A stretch of 64,000 bases of DNA from Natroniella sulfidigena (GCF_023223645.1 NZ_JALKBY010000016.1:1-64000); one strand, 5' to 3'. Counted from the stretch's first letter, positions 37,827-47,562 are shown. Notes: generated by a model not told the origin, from the letters alone. Made by a program: numbers and translations.

Positions 37827-38858
37827 TTAATCCTCCTTGGCTTTCAATTGTCCACAAGCAGCATCAATATCCGCTCCACGCTCTCTTCTGACTGTCACAG
37901 CAATATTTTCCTTTTCTAATTCCATCTTAAAAGAGCTAATTGCTTCTTGACGAGGTTTGCTATACCCGATTTGTTCCACCTGATTAATTGGAATTAAATT
38001 AACATGGGCCAACATCCCAGTTAATAACGAAGCTAACTTCTGGGCTAAGTCCTTTGAATCATTGACCCCTCGTACTAAGGCATACTCAAAACTGACTCTT
38101 CGCCCAGTCTGCTTGGTATAATAATCACATGCTGCTAATAAGTCATCTAATGGATAACGTTGATTAATTGGCATCATCTGGCTCCGTAACTGATCAGTAG
38201 GAGCATGTAATGAAATAGCTAAGGTCAATTGGAGCTTTTCATCTGCTAACTGCTTAATCTCAGGAACCAAACCACAAGTAGATAAAGTAATCCTCCTACT
38301 ACCAATATTAAGTCCAGCATCATGATTCATTAAATTGATAGCTTTTAAAACCTGGTCATAATTGGCTAATGGCTCTCCCATCCCCATCAAGACTACATTA
38401 CTAATTCGCTCCTTTGTTAATCTTTCTACCATTAGAATTTGATTGACAATCTCTCCGGCAGTTAAATTACGACTTAACCCTTGTAGGCCTGTAGCACAGA
38501 AATTACATCCCATTGCACATCCAACCTGACTGGAAATACAAAGACTCCTTCTCCCATCCTGATTAGGCAGATAAACAGTCTCAATCTTTTCTCCATCTGT
38601 TAGTTGAAAAAGAAATTTTTCTGTTTTATCCTTAGAGTGTTGGCGATTAAGTACTGTAAACTCTTCTAGTTCAGCTACTTGTTGTAGCTGCTTTCTTAAA
38701 TCCTTAGGTAGATTCTTCATTTCAGCAATCTTGCTTACTTTTTGATTATAAATCCAATTAAAGATCTGTTTAGCTCTAAAACTAGGCTGCTTTAAATCTA
38801 CCATCAACTCCTCTAACTCTTCCATTGTCTTTCCAACTAATGCTATTGTATCTGTCAT
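37827..38858 (-). CDS. rlmN: Dual-specificity 23S rRNA/tRNA adenine C2-methyltransferase
   Basis: RlmN methylates A2503 of 23S rRNA and A37 of some tRNAs by radical SAM chemistry. The cluster motif is CAMGCNFCATG (C-x3-C-x2-C) near residue 111. SAM-binding VVLMGMGEPLANYDQV follows, and the catalytic C-terminal Cys is in GADIDAACGQL. The 343-aa length is normal. GTG precedes the ATG at 38858; the ATG has the better GGGGAAG spacing. It follows rsmB, as in B. subtilis. Confidence 0.95.
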   Translation of the reverse strand: MTDTIALVGKTMEELEELMVDLKQPSFRAKQIFNWIYNQKVSKIAEMKNLPKDLRKQLQQVAELEEFTVLNRQHSKDKTEKFLFQLTDGEKIETVYLPNQDGRRSLCISSQVGCAMGCNFCATGLQGLSRNLTAGEIVNQILMVERLTKERISNVVLMGMGEPLANYDQVLKAINLMNHDAGLNIGSRRITLSTCGLVPEIKQLADEKLQLTLAISLHAPTDQLRSQMMPINQRYPLDDLLAACDYYTKQTGRRVSFEYALVRGVNDSKDLAQKLASLLTGMLAHVNLIPINQVEQIGYSKPRQEAISSFKMELEKENIAVTVRRERGADIDAACGQLKAKED

Positions 38859-38917
38859 CACTTACTTCCCCTCATTTAATATTATAGTCATCCAACTTTA
38901 AAATAGAAATATTGAAC

Positions 38918-40255
38918 CTAATTTTTCACTAATTTAGCTATAAAAAACCCTTCTAATAGCTCTTGATCAGGTAACAGTTGCAAATATCCATCACTTAAAT
39001 AATCCTCTAATCCTAATTCTACCATCTGTTCTGTTAGATCAAACACTGAAAAAGAGGTGAATTCTTCTAAAAACTTAGCAATTACTTCTTGATTTTCTTG
39101 TTCAGTAAAGGTACAGGTACTGTAAACTAACTCCCCTCCAACTTTAAGAAATTTGGCTGCATTAGCTAATAACTCTAACTGTAACTGCTGTAACTCTTTT
39201 AAATCCTGAGGTTTTTTCTGCCATCTAATCTCTGGTTTTTTGGCCATAATTCCCAATCCAGAGCAAGGAGCATCAATCAATACCTGATCTACTTCTTCCT
39301 TAAAGCTGACCTCTCGACCATCTTGGCGGATAGTTTCAATATTATTAATTCCTAATCGTTCACAATTCTCTTCAATCAACTCCAACTTATGCTGATGAAT
39401 ATCGATTGCATAAACTTTCCCTTGATTATTCATCAATTGGGCCAAATGAGTCGCCTTCCCTCCTGGAGCTCCACAAAGATCTACTACTAGATTATCTTCA
39501 GTAGGTGCTAGTACATGACTTACTAACATTGAGCTAAACCCTTGTACCTGAAATTTACCCTCTTGAAAAGTAGTTAACCGCTCCATTGCTGAATAATCAG
39601 TCAATTCAACTGCTTCAGGTAACAAATCAATCTCTTCTGCACAAGCCCCTTCTGCTGCTAAATCAGCTAATAACTCTTCTCTTGTTACTTGTAATGTATT
39701 TGTTCTAACCACCGTTGGTGGAACTTGATTTAAGCTTTTACAGATCTTAATTGTCTTCTCTTTACCAAACCTTTTAACCCATCGTTCAACCAACCACTGT
39801 GGTTGAGAGTACTTATATCTAATATGTTGTACTGGCTGCTGTTGTAGATCAGGGTAATCTATCTCATCTAATTTACGAATAATATTTCTTAAAACACCAT
39901 TAATAAACTTAACTGCTCCTCGATTACAGTGTCCTTTTGCCACCTCAACCGTTTCATTACAGGCAGCTGGAGCAGGAATTCGATCGAGAAATTTAATCTG
40001 ATAAACTCCTAAACGTAAAGCATTCCGTACCCAAGGGGTCATCTCTTTAACTTTTCGATTGGCAACCTGATTAATAATCCAATCAAGGCTATTTCTCATT
40101 CTGATCGTCCCATAGATTAGTTGAGTAGCTAAACTTCGATCACGTTTATCTAACTGAGATTGATTCAATAAATTATTGACCACTAAGTTAGAGTAACCTT
40201 CTTCTTCATTAATACGATAAATTGCTTGTAAAGCTAGTTGGCGTGCATTATTCAT
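38918..40255 (-). CDS. rsmB: 16S rRNA cytosine-967 C5-methyltransferase
   Basis: RsmB methylates C967 of 16S rRNA. An N-terminal NusB-like RNA-binding domain (residues 1-135, starting ARQLALQAIYRINE) precedes the methyltransferase. That domain has VVDLCGAPGGKATHLAQL near residue 255, DAPCSGLG, and the catalytic Cys in YSTCTFTEQENQEV. The 445-aa length is typical. ATG follows TGGAGG. It continues the fmt-to-rpe cluster. Confidence 0.95.
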   Translation of the reverse strand: MNNARQLALQAIYRINEEEGYSNLVVNNLLNQSQLDKRDRSLATQLIYGTIRMRNSLDWIINQVANRKVKEMTPWVRNALRLGVYQIKFLDRIPAPAACNETVEVAKGHCNRGAVKFINGVLRNIIRKLDEIDYPDLQQQPVQHIRYKYSQPQWLVERWVKRFGKEKTIKICKSLNQVPPTVVRTNTLQVTREELLADLAAEGACAEEIDLLPEAVELTDYSAMERLTTFQEGKFQVQGFSSMLVSHVLAPTEDNLVVDLCGAPGGKATHLAQLMNNQGKVYAIDIHQHKLELIEENCERLGINNIETIRQDGREVSFKEEVDQVLIDAPCSGLGIMAKKPEIRWQKKPQDLKELQQLQLELLANAAKFLKVGGELVYSTCTFTEQENQEVIAKFLEEFTSFSVFDLTEQMVELGLEDYLSDGYLQLLPDQELLEGFFIAKLVKN

Positions 40256-40267
40256 CTTTAGCCTCCA

Positions 40268-40927
40268 TTAATAATCATAATAGATTTTTAATTCTTTAGT
40301 ACTTACAAATATTTTTTGCCTTCTGAACAGATTAAATCCAAAAAAAGAATTATTGTAATAATTTACCGGATGGATACTATCTATTATCACTCCTTCTACA
40401 TTTGAAGCAGTAGTCAGCTTTTTTTGAACCCAGACACCTAATAGCGGGCCAATCAGATTCGATATTACTATTGCCACCAAAACATACAAAATTGTAAAAC
40501 GGCCTGTTTGTACTAATAAAAATAAAAAAATAATCGCTGCTAAAGTATTAGCAACAGCTATACTGGTCCCACATCTTCTATGAACAACCAACCCTCTTTC
40601 TCCTCGTTGTAGACGGGCCAACCCTTCTTGAGCTGCCTGTTTAATAAAGAGAGGGTTGACAACTCCATTGATATAAAAACCATCCTCCTTAGCCCAACCT
40701 GACAAGGCTTGACAACCATATCTTTCTTCTAAGATATTGATTGTTGCATGTTCTAAAGCATGATTTTGTCTCAACCTCAAATTGGTAGCTATCTTGATAA
40801 TCTGCTTAGGTACTAACAATAATGTAATAATCGAATCAATAGTAAACTTGTATGGTATAAAAATAATCGCAAAAAAAACAAAAGAAAGAATGGGGAATAC
40901 TAAAAAAAATAATAAATAATAAACCAT
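40268..40927 (-). CDS. DUF6391 membrane protein
   Basis: The function is unknown. Hydrophobic segments flank a conserved soluble loop with LRQNHALEHATINILEERYG near residue 52 and RRCGTSIAVANTLAA near residue 117. The His and Glu of HALEHAT could bind metal, which is only a suggestion. This family commonly sits between rsmB and a zinc metallopeptidase in Clostridia, as here (12 and 28 bases). A membrane-associated maturation or proteolysis role with its neighbour is conceivable. Confidence 0.75.
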   Translation of the reverse strand: MVYYLLFFLVFPILSFVFFAIIFIPYKFTIDSIITLLLVPKQIIKIATNLRLRQNHALEHATINILEERYGCQALSGWAKEDGFYINGVVNPLFIKQAAQEGLARLQRGERGLVVHRRCGTSIAVANTLAAIIFLFLLVQTGRFTILYVLVAIVISNLIGPLLGVWVQKKLTTASNVEGVIIDSIHPVNYYNNSFFGFNLFRRQKIFVSTKELKIYYDY

Positions 40928-40955
40928 CTTTAATCAGTCCTTTATTCAAGCATTG

Positions 40956-41651
40956 TTAGTCATCACTTAACATGCCACGCATAATTAGTAATCTAATTAG
41001 ATGGCCTATTGAGACTAACGTAGCCGCCACATAAGTCAATGCTGCTGCATTTAAAACCTTCTTAGTCCCTTTAACTTCTTCACGAGCTAGATATTGATTG
41101 CTCTGTAATAACCTCAGTGCTCGACTACTAGCATTAAATTCAACAGGTAATGTTACAATCTGAAATAAAACAGCAGCACTAAAAAAGATAATCCCAAGCG
41201 TAACTATAAATTCTGACCTAAAGAACATAAATCCAAAAATTGCTAACATTGGGCCAACACGTGAACCAAAATTAGCTGCTGGAAATAAAGAATGTCTAAT
41301 ATTTAAAGGTGCATAGTTAACAGCATGCTGAATTGCATGGCCAACTTCATGAGCTGCTACTCCTAATGATGCTAATGAATTACCATTATAGACCTCAGGC
41401 GATAACCTGACAGTCTTAGAGCGAGGGTCATAATGATCAGATAACTTCCCTCTAGTCTGCTGGACACTGACACCACGAACACCTTCCCGCTGCAAAATTT
41501 CGCGAGCAATATCTGCTCCAGTCTTGTTAGTTTTGGCCCTAACATCTAAGTATTTATTAAAGGTAGATTTAACCTTAAATTGAGCATACATTGCAATTAA
41601 GATCGCAGGAAGTACAATAATCATCGTTGGATCAAAAAAGAAAAATGGCAT
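40956..41651 (-). CDS. YugP-type membrane zinc metallopeptidase
   Basis: The 231-aa protein begins with a membrane segment (TMIIVLPAILIAMYAQF). Its zinc site is HEVGHAIQH near residue 101, followed by hydrophobic segments at about 130-175 and near the C-terminus. This is the Zn_peptidase_2 family. Members are predicted membrane proteases; their substrates are not established. ATG follows GAGGGGTGA. It lies between the DUF116 and DUF6391 genes. Confidence 0.88.
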   Translation of the reverse strand: MPFFFFDPTMIIVLPAILIAMYAQFKVKSTFNKYLDVRAKTNKTGADIAREILQREGVRGVSVQQTRGKLSDHYDPRSKTVRLSPEVYNGNSLASLGVAAHEVGHAIQHAVNYAPLNIRHSLFPAANFGSRVGPMLAIFGFMFFRSEFIVTLGIIFFSAAVLFQIVTLPVEFNASSRALRLLQSNQYLAREEVKGTKKVLNAAALTYVAATLVSIGHLIRLLIMRGMLSDD

Positions 41652-41670
41652 TTAGATCACCCCTCTTAAT

Positions 41671-41826
41671 AGTTTACAGTTGATAGTTGACAGTTGACAG
41701 TTAAAAACATAATTAGAATCCTAAATTCAAAACCAGTCTAACCTGTAGATATAAGATTTTTCAAAGAGCTAAGCTTTTAAGATCTTGAATTTTAACTATA
41801 CACTATCAATTATCAACTCTCAACTA
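41671..41826. repeat. Heptamer hairpin family A, copy before the zinc peptidase
   Basis: Left heptamers GTTTACA, GTTGATA, GTTGACA, GTTGACA (41672-41700), the core CCTGTAGATATAAGATTTTT at 41742-41761, and right heptamers up to 41826. The right arm enters the DUF116 gene and supplies its last three codons and stop. Confidence 0.75.
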
Positions 41827-42592
41827 TCTTTTCCCCAATCGGTTCTTTAAAGATTAACTTTTCAACCGCTTTTTCTATCTTTTCCATCTCTACTCCTGTA
41901 TTAACACAAGGGCCATTCGGTCTTAAATTCACCACTCCCATTACTGGCATCGGATAGACATCTTGAATTCCGGTACTTAAATCCCGTTCACAAGCAACAG
42001 CTATAATAGCTTTTGGTCTTGTTTCCTTAATAATCTTACGGGCCAACGTTCCTCCAGTTGCAATTGCTAGATTCAAGCCATACTTCTTTTGTAATCCAAT
42101 CAGATCATCTACTTGGCAGCGACCACACCTTTGACAGTTATCAAGATCACTTGTTACCCTAAAATTACAATCTGCCAGTTGGATACAATGAGGTAATAAG
42201 ATCAATATATCTTGAGCATTAACTTCAATATCCTCAGGATTAATCAATTGATTGCTCATCTTAATAAAAGAAGACTGAATCTCCTCCTTATCAAACCCTA
42301 AGAAAGCCCCTAGGTGAATAACAACCGGTAAAAAATAAGCAATTACTAATTTAATTGGTATGACTAGGGATTTTATCGGTCTTTGCAATCTAATCGTGAG
42401 CAAAATACCTATAATCCCCAATACTAAAATCAGAGAAACCACCGATAAAACAAGACTTATAATCAATAATACTCCATAACTTAGTAGATTAAAACCATAA
42501 AAATTTAAATACCAGATCCCACTTACTAAAACTCCTACTACAACCAGTGATAATAATAATAATCCAATAAATAGCCCTTTAGATTCTGTCAT
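41813..42592 (-). CDS. DUF116 cysteine-rich membrane protein
   Basis: Two N-terminal hydrophobic segments (about 8-30 and 38-65) anchor a cytoplasmic Cys-rich domain. That domain has LPHCIQLADCNF and NCQRCGRCQVDDL near residue 130-160, then IAVACERDL and NGPCVNTG. The spacing suggests an Fe-S cluster, unproven. DUF116 genes are commonly found after fmt in Clostridia; here fmt ends 2 bases before this start and contains its ribosome site. The stop codon and last residues derive from a heptamer repeat. Confidence 0.85.
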   Translation of the reverse strand: MTESKGLFIGLLLLSLVVVGVLVSGIWYLNFYGFNLLSYGVLLIISLVLSVVSLILVLGIIGILLTIRLQRPIKSLVIPIKLVIAYFLPVVIHLGAFLGFDKEEIQSSFIKMSNQLINPEDIEVNAQDILILLPHCIQLADCNFRVTSDLDNCQRCGRCQVDDLIGLQKKYGLNLAIATGGTLARKIIKETRPKAIIAVACERDLSTGIQDVYPMPVMGVVNLRPNGPCVNTGVEMEKIEKAVEKLIFKEPIGEKIVES

Positions 42593-42594
42593 TA

Positions 42595-43536
42595 CTAATC
42601 CCCTAACTTACTTCCTACTTCAATATCATACCCTAATAGATAATCTGTCGCTGACATCTTCTGTTTGCTAGCTGGTTGTAGTTTGGTTAATACTAATTGG
42701 CCTTGCCCTGTTTGCACAACAATTCCTAAATCATGATCCAGTTCAACGATAGTCCCTGGTTCTATTTTCTCATTTACCTTTTCTTGGTCAACTACTTGTG
42801 AGGCCCATAACTTTAAACGTTGGCCCTGGTAATAAGTATAAGCTCCTGGCCAGGGATTGAACCCTCTAATCAAATTCCAAATATCCTCTGCACTTTGGCC
42901 CCAATCAACCTCTCCTTCTTTCTTATCTACCTTATCAGCATAAGTTGCTGCTGCATGATCTTGCTCTTGATATGAAACGGAACCATCTGCAATAGCTACT
43001 AATGTTTCAACCAACAACTCTCCTCCAACTAAAGCTAATCTATCATGTAAACTACCAACGGTATCTTCAGCAGTAATCTCTACCTCCTGCTGTAAGATCA
43101 TATCTCCCGTATCCATTCCTTGCTCTAATTTCATTGTCGTAACCCCTGTAATCTGATCTCCATTGATAATTGCCCGATGAATTGGAGCAGCTCCTCGATA
43201 CTTAGGCAATAAAGATGAATGGACGTTAATACAACCATGCTCTGGTAAGTTTAAAACCTCTTCTGGTAAGATCTGTCCATAAGCAACAACAGCAATAACT
43301 TCTGGATCCCATTCTTTCAATTTATCTATTCCTTCTGAAATATCTTCTGGTTGAAAAACCTCTAAATCATATTCTAAAGCCTTCTTTTTGACAGAGGTCG
43401 GCTGTAATTTCTGACCTCGACCTTTCTTTCTATCAGGCTGACTGATTACTCCTTGCACCTCAATACCTTCTGCTTCTACTACTGCCTCCAATGCTGGAAC
43501 AGCAAAATCAGGTGTTCCCATAAATACAATATCCAT
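42595..43536 (-). CDS. fmt: Methionyl-tRNA formyltransferase
   Basis: Fmt formylates initiator Met-tRNA using 10-formyl-tetrahydrofolate. The N-terminal MDIVFMGTPDFAVPAL and the catalytic Asn-His-Asp set (CINVHSSLLPKYRGAAPIH near residue 106, and GMDTGDMI) are intact. The C-terminal tRNA-binding OB-like domain begins near residue 205 with the PWPGAYT motif. The length of 313 aa is standard. ATG follows GGAGGGG. It lies downstream of def, with which it acts in sequence on the nascent chain's first residue. Confidence 0.96.
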   Translation of the reverse strand: MDIVFMGTPDFAVPALEAVVEAEGIEVQGVISQPDRKKGRGQKLQPTSVKKKALEYDLEVFQPEDISEGIDKLKEWDPEVIAVVAYGQILPEEVLNLPEHGCINVHSSLLPKYRGAAPIHRAIINGDQITGVTTMKLEQGMDTGDMILQQEVEITAEDTVGSLHDRLALVGGELLVETLVAIADGSVSYQEQDHAAATYADKVDKKEGEVDWGQSAEDIWNLIRGFNPWPGAYTYYQGQRLKLWASQVVDQEKVNEKIEPGTIVELDHDLGIVVQTGQGQLVLTKLQPASKQKMSATDYLLGYDIEVGSKLGD

Positions 43537-43627
43537 TATATCCCCTCCGAATTAACAGGTACTACTCTCCCTTAAATTAAAATCTAATATTACAATACTT
43601 AGCAAGCCATTGAATTTTTCTCTATCA

Positions 43628-43775
43628 CATTTTAATTAACAATGCACAATTTACAATTAAATTCAAAATCATAAAACCACAAACACTTAAACCATCAATA
43701 GTTACAAGACATTCTGAGACTAAATAATCAGTCTTCCAATATTTCCTTTTAGCTGAGAAAACTCACAAAAACTGC
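43628..43775. repeat. Degenerate family D repeat in the def-fmt gap
   Basis: Heptamer-like ATTTACA and ATTAAAT units and AATTCAAAA open the element. The end CCTTTTAGCTGAGAA...CTC recurs at 54603-54630. The two copies share the start and end more than the middle, and a third weak copy is at 57363-57440. Confidence 0.45.
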
Positions 43776-43777
43776 AA

Positions 43778-44212
43778 TTAATAATCAATAAATAACTTTC
43801 CAGCTAGATGATCAATTTCATGCTGTAAAACCCGGGCCAACAAGCCCTTACCTTCAATTTCTATCTCTTCGCCATCACGATTTAAAGCCTTAACCTTAAC
43901 CTGATAGGCTCGTTCTACATCACCACTCTGCTCTGGGATACTCAAACAACCCTCTTGATCGATATATGTCCTATCTGAACTTTCTATAATTTCAGGATTG
44001 ATCAACTCAACTACACCTTGACCGATATCTATCACAATAATCTGCTTAGAAATGCCTATCTGTGGAGCAGCTAAACCTACTCCTTGAGCATCATACATTG
44101 TTTCAACCATATCGTCAAGCAATTTACCTGTTTTATCTGTAATCTCTTCTACCTTCTTAGCTTCAGTTCGTAACACTGGATCTCCTAACTCTCTAATATT
44201 TAAAATTGCCAT
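43778..44212 (-). CDS. def: Peptide deformylase
   Basis: Def removes the formyl group from new proteins. The three metal-site motifs are [10 protein letters not shown] near residue 45, [11 protein letters not shown] near 88, and [16 protein letters not shown] near the C-terminus (HExxH). The Cys of EGCLS and the two His bind iron. Two ATGs are in frame. GAGGGGG is one base from the first and six from the second, so I choose 44212, giving the canonical [15 protein letters not shown] start (144 aa). Confidence 0.95.
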   Translation of the reverse strand: MAILNIRELGDPVLRTEAKKVEEITDKTGKLLDDMVETMYDAQGVGLAAPQIGISKQIIVIDIGQGVVELINPEIIESSDRTYIDQEGCLSIPEQSGDVERAYQVKVKALNRDGEEIEIEGKGLLARVLQHEIDHLAGKLFIDY

Positions 44213-44236
44213 TTTCATCCCCCTCGGTATATAAAT

Positions 44237-44393
44237 AGTTTACAATTTACAGTTGATAATTGACAGTTAAAACCTTAAAATCAAAACTACTCCAAACTTG
44301 TGAGTATAAGACCTTTTAGATGTCATGGTAAAAAATCTTACTCTTAGATTTTTTCTATCAACTGTACACTGTTCACTGTAAACTGTCAACTAT
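44237..44393. repeat. Heptamer hairpin family A, copy between priA and def
   Basis: Left heptamers GTTTACA, ATTTACA, GTTGATA, ATTGACA; centre with CTTGTGAGTATAAGACC; right heptamers CTGTACA, CTGTTCA, CTGTAAA, CTGTCAA. A separate palindromic hairpin abuts its right end. Confidence 0.7.
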
Positions 44394-44419
44394 ATTGTGG
44401 CACAAAAGTGACACAATAT
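44392..44419. repeat. 12-bp hairpin abutting a family A element
   Basis: Arms 44392-44403 and 44408-44419 (ATATTGTGGCAC with GTGACACAATAT, one mismatch) enclose AAAA. It is 18 bases past the priA stop but has no T-run on the minus strand, so it is a weak terminator at best. Confidence 0.5.
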
Positions 44420-44436
44420 CCTAACCCTAAATCATA

Positions 44437-46671
44437 TTATAACATTCCTATTGGGTCAACATCAACACTTACTCGCACAGTTTCGACACTTTCTTCATCT
44501 CTCAACTGCTCTAAACTCTCTTCACTAACTTGCCGTAACTCCTCTAGTTCAGCCCCCTTCAAAATTAACTGCCATCTAAATTCACCTTTCAACTTACTTA
44601 AAGGTGCTGGAACTGGCCCAAGTAGCATTACCTCCTCACTATCTAGGTTATGCAAATCTGAATTAATAATTACCCCTAATTGATTGGCAATCTTAATTAC
44701 TCTCTCTTCCTCTTCACCAGCTACAATAATATTGATCAAATGGCTATAAGGTGGATACAGACAGCCCTTTCTCTGTTCTATTTCATAATCATAAAAACTC
44801 TCATAATCATGCTCCTTAGCCAACTGAATACTATAATGCTCAGGAGTATAACTTTGCACTACCACCTCTCCTGCTTTATCACCACGACCTGTTCTTCCTG
44901 CAACCTGAGTCAATAACTGAAAGGTTCGCTCCCCAGCTCTAAAATCAGGAAAGTTCAAAGAGGTATCAGCAGTAATTACTCCTACTAAGGTTACATTTGC
45001 AAAATCATGTCCCTTAGCCACCATCTGTGTCCCTAGTAAAATATCAGCCTTTCCTCTTTTAAAATCTGATAGGATCTGTTGATAAGCTCCCTTTCGTCGA
45101 GTCGTATCAACATCCATCCTTAAGGTATTAGCTTCAGGAAATAACTCTCCTAACTGCTCCTCTACCTTTTGCGTTCCTAAGCCAAAATACTTGATATATC
45201 TACTTTCACACGCAGGACAAATATCAGGGTTCCTTTCTTTATGATCACAATAATGGCATTGTAATAAATTAGATTGAGCATGATAGGTCAAGGATACATC
45301 ACAAGCTTCACATTCCATAACATGTCCACATTCTCTACACTGCACAAAAGTAGAAAATCCTCGCCGATTAAGAAAGATGATACTCTGTTCATTTCGCTCT
45401 AGCGTTCGGGCCAACTTCTCTTGCAATAGCTTACTGAACATACTCCTATTCTCAGCTTTTAACTCTTCTCTCATATCTACCACTTCTACCGGTGGCAAAG
45501 GTCGATCATCGATCCTTGTTGGCAATTCCAACAATTGATAATCACCAGTTTGAGCTCGATAATAAGCCTCTAAAGAAGGAGTAGCAGTTCCCAAAACAGT
45601 TACTGCCCCATTAAGCTCTGCTCTCTTAACTGCTACCTCCCTAGCATGATACTTCGGGTGATCCCCTTGCTTATAGCTTGTCTCATGCTCCTCATCGATA
45701 ATAATTATCCCTAAATCTTCAAACGGAGCAAAGACAGCTGAACGAGCTCCCACTGCTATCTTAACTTCTCCAGCCTTAATCTTTCTCCATTCATCAAACC
45801 TCTCTCCAGTCGATAATTGACTATGTAAAACTGCTACTTCTTCTCCAAATCTACCTTTAAAGCGAGCAATTGTTTGGGGAGTTAAAGATATCTCAGGAAC
45901 TAAAACAATTGCTTGTTGACCACGTGCTAAAGCTTCAGCAATCACCTGCAAATAAACTTCCGTCTTGCCACTGCCCGTAATCCCCTTCAATAAAAAAGTT
46001 TTAGCATTAGCTTCGGCTAATGCAGTAGAAATCTCCTTAATTGCTACTTTTTGTTCAATAGTTGGCTCTAACGGCTCTGTTTGAACAAAGTCAGTAGCTC
46101 GATAAGGATTCCGCTTTACCTCCAACCATTGATAAGAGATTAATCCTTTCTCTTTCAACCTCCTGACAGTTCCAGATGTTGTATCAACCTCTGTTGCCAA
46201 CTCAGTCATAATTAAGTTAGCATTAGGGTGCTCAACCAAATAAGACAAAACGGCTGCTTGCTTAGGAGCTCTACTTTGAATCTGTTCAATTATCTGTTCT
46301 GTCTCCTCTAGTGATTGGGCCAACCGTACAACACGCTTAGTCTTGACTTTCTGCTCCCCGCTAGGAACGATTGCTTTCAACGCAGTAATTAAATAACATT
46401 GATAATAATTAGCCATCCAACGAGCCACTTTTAATAATTCCTCGTTAAATAATCTATAAGGACTAACTACTTCTAAAATAGGCTTTGTCTCAAAATCAAC
46501 TTGACCAGTTTCTCCTAATACATAACCTTCTATCCTTCGGTTCCCAAATGGAACCTTTACTTTATGGCCAACTCTTAAATTTCCTTTTAATTCTTCAGGT
46601 AAATGATAAGTAAAAGGTTTGTTAACCTGCTTGACCGGTAAATCAACTGCTACCTTAACATAATTTTCCAT
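44437..46671 (-). CDS. priA: Primosomal replication restart helicase PriA
   Basis: PriA rebuilds replication forks and loads the replicative helicase. The N-terminal DNA-binding domain (KVAVDLPVKQVNKPFTYHLP) is followed by the helicase core. Walker A is LKGITGSGKTEVYLQ near residue 230, and DEEH and GTATPSLEA follow. A zinc region holds eight Cys from CRECGHVMECEACD to CPACES. The C-terminal helicase motifs end in QVAGRTGRGD. A TTG at 46692 is in frame, but AGGTGGG precedes the ATG at 46671 (744 aa). It is the first gene of the def-fmt cluster. Confidence 0.96.
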   Translation of the reverse strand: MENYVKVAVDLPVKQVNKPFTYHLPEELKGNLRVGHKVKVPFGNRRIEGYVLGETGQVDFETKPILEVVSPYRLFNEELLKVARWMANYYQCYLITALKAIVPSGEQKVKTKRVVRLAQSLEETEQIIEQIQSRAPKQAAVLSYLVEHPNANLIMTELATEVDTTSGTVRRLKEKGLISYQWLEVKRNPYRATDFVQTEPLEPTIEQKVAIKEISTALAEANAKTFLLKGITGSGKTEVYLQVIAEALARGQQAIVLVPEISLTPQTIARFKGRFGEEVAVLHSQLSTGERFDEWRKIKAGEVKIAVGARSAVFAPFEDLGIIIIDEEHETSYKQGDHPKYHAREVAVKRAELNGAVTVLGTATPSLEAYYRAQTGDYQLLELPTRIDDRPLPPVEVVDMREELKAENRSMFSKLLQEKLARTLERNEQSIIFLNRRGFSTFVQCRECGHVMECEACDVSLTYHAQSNLLQCHYCDHKERNPDICPACESRYIKYFGLGTQKVEEQLGELFPEANTLRMDVDTTRRKGAYQQILSDFKRGKADILLGTQMVAKGHDFANVTLVGVITADTSLNFPDFRAGERTFQLLTQVAGRTGRGDKAGEVVVQSYTPEHYSIQLAKEHDYESFYDYEIEQRKGCLYPPYSHLINIIVAGEEEERVIKIANQLGVIINSDLHNLDSEEVMLLGPVPAPLSKLKGEFRWQLILKGAELEELRQVSEESLEQLRDEESVETVRVSVDVDPIGML

Positions 46672-46764
46672 GATTATCCCACCTAGCACCAACTAAATTT
46701 CTCCATATGATAAGCTATGTTTATCAGTATTATTATTCAAGACCTAGCTTTATATTCCTCTATT

Positions 46765-46918
46765 CAATTTACAGTTGACAGTGAACAGTTGACGGTTAAC
46801 AGTAAAGACCTTAAAATTATAAAATCAAAACCAATCTAAACCCTTAGATATAAATGATTTCAGAAGTCTTTGCCTTTAATGTTTTGAATTTCAACTGTAA
46901 ACCGTCAACTGTCAACTC
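46765..46918. repeat. Heptamer hairpin family A, copy upstream of priA
   Basis: Left arm heptamers ATTTACA, GTTGACA, GTGAACA, GTTGACG, GTTAACA; core with AACCCTTAGATATAAATGAT; right arm CTGTAAA, CCGTCAA, CTGTCAA. It ends exactly where the lipoprotein gene's terminator begins. Confidence 0.75.
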
Positions 46919-46950
46919 AAAAAGGATCCCTGCTTAAGCAGAGATCCTTT
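46916..46950 (-). terminator. Terminator of the PrcB-like lipoprotein gene
   Basis: Nearly perfect stem AAAGGATCTCTGCT/AGCAGGGATCCTTT (46921-46950) is followed by TTTTTGAG on the minus strand, 20 bases beyond the stop codon. Confidence 0.8.
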
Positions 46951-46969
46951 CGATCGATCAAATGAAATT

Positions 46970-47443
46970 TTATAACTCTAAAAGTTCAATCTTTTCTCCT
47001 TCTTGATCAATAAAGACTACCTGCTCTACTCCTTCTAGCTCTTCCTCTTCCAATTCCACAAGATCATGTGGATAAGTAATCGCTTGCGTTACCATATCTG
47101 AAGGACCTGGCCCTACTGCCTTAACGACCACGATTAAAGCATCATCTGCTCGTCTAACTTGATTAATCTGAATACCATAACCTCCAGTTGGTCGCTCTCC
47201 TAAGCTTGCATAAACTGTTGGCCCGTGATCAAAATCAACATCTTCAAACCCTCTTAGTTCATCACCTTCTTGCTCATCGATCAATAAAAATTGACTATCC
47301 TCAGGGTACTCATCCCGCTGCCATTCACCTGTCAACTCATCAGGTGCTTCATAAATCACATCCCCTGCTTCAAGCAACCGTTCATTACAACCAACAACTA
47401 ATAGCATCACTAATGCTAATAAAATTGCCAACTTTAATTTCAT
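46970..47443 (-). CDS. Lipoprotein with PrcB-like C-terminal domain
   Basis: A lipoprotein signal ends in LLVVGC with the modified Cys at residue 19. The mature part is acidic. Residues ~80-150 carry RPTGGYGIQINQVRRADD and VKAVGPGPSDMVTQAITYP, the pattern of the PrcB_C domain. That domain is known from a regulator of the PrtP protease in Treponema and is widespread in Firmicute lipoproteins. Its role here is unknown, perhaps protease control or protein binding at the cell surface. The start follows AAGGGGAAG. It stands alone between repeats and has its own terminator. Confidence 0.8.
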   Translation of the reverse strand: MKLKLAILLALVMLLVVGCNERLLEAGDVIYEAPDELTGEWQRDEYPEDSQFLLIDEQEGDELRGFEDVDFDHGPTVYASLGERPTGGYGIQINQVRRADDALIVVVKAVGPGPSDMVTQAITYPHDLVELEEEELEGVEQVVFIDQEGEKIELLEL

Positions 47444-47469
47444 CTAAATCTTCCCCTTCTACATAAAAT

Positions 47470-47562
47470 AATTTACAATGTACAATTTAGAATTTACAAT
47501 TAAAGACTAAGCCTTTAAGTTTTTTTAATTGTTCATTGTACATTGTGTCAATTGTTCATTGT
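47470..47562. repeat. Heptamer family A, AT-rich variant before the lipoprotein gene
   Basis: Units ATTTACA, ATGTACA, ATTTAGA, ATTTACA, ATTAAAG form the left arm; AATTGTTCATTGTACATTGTGTC forms the right arm in 7-base register. It is a variant with A in place of the G of GTTTACA. Confidence 0.6.

Noticed and set aside
44392-44419. Terminator of priA
   Set aside because: The hairpin is well placed, but no T-run follows on the minus strand, so I list it only as a hairpin.
46970-47443. Prophage or phage lipoprotein
   Set aside because: There are no phage genes nearby, and the PrcB-like domain and lipobox fit an ordinary chromosomal lipoprotein.
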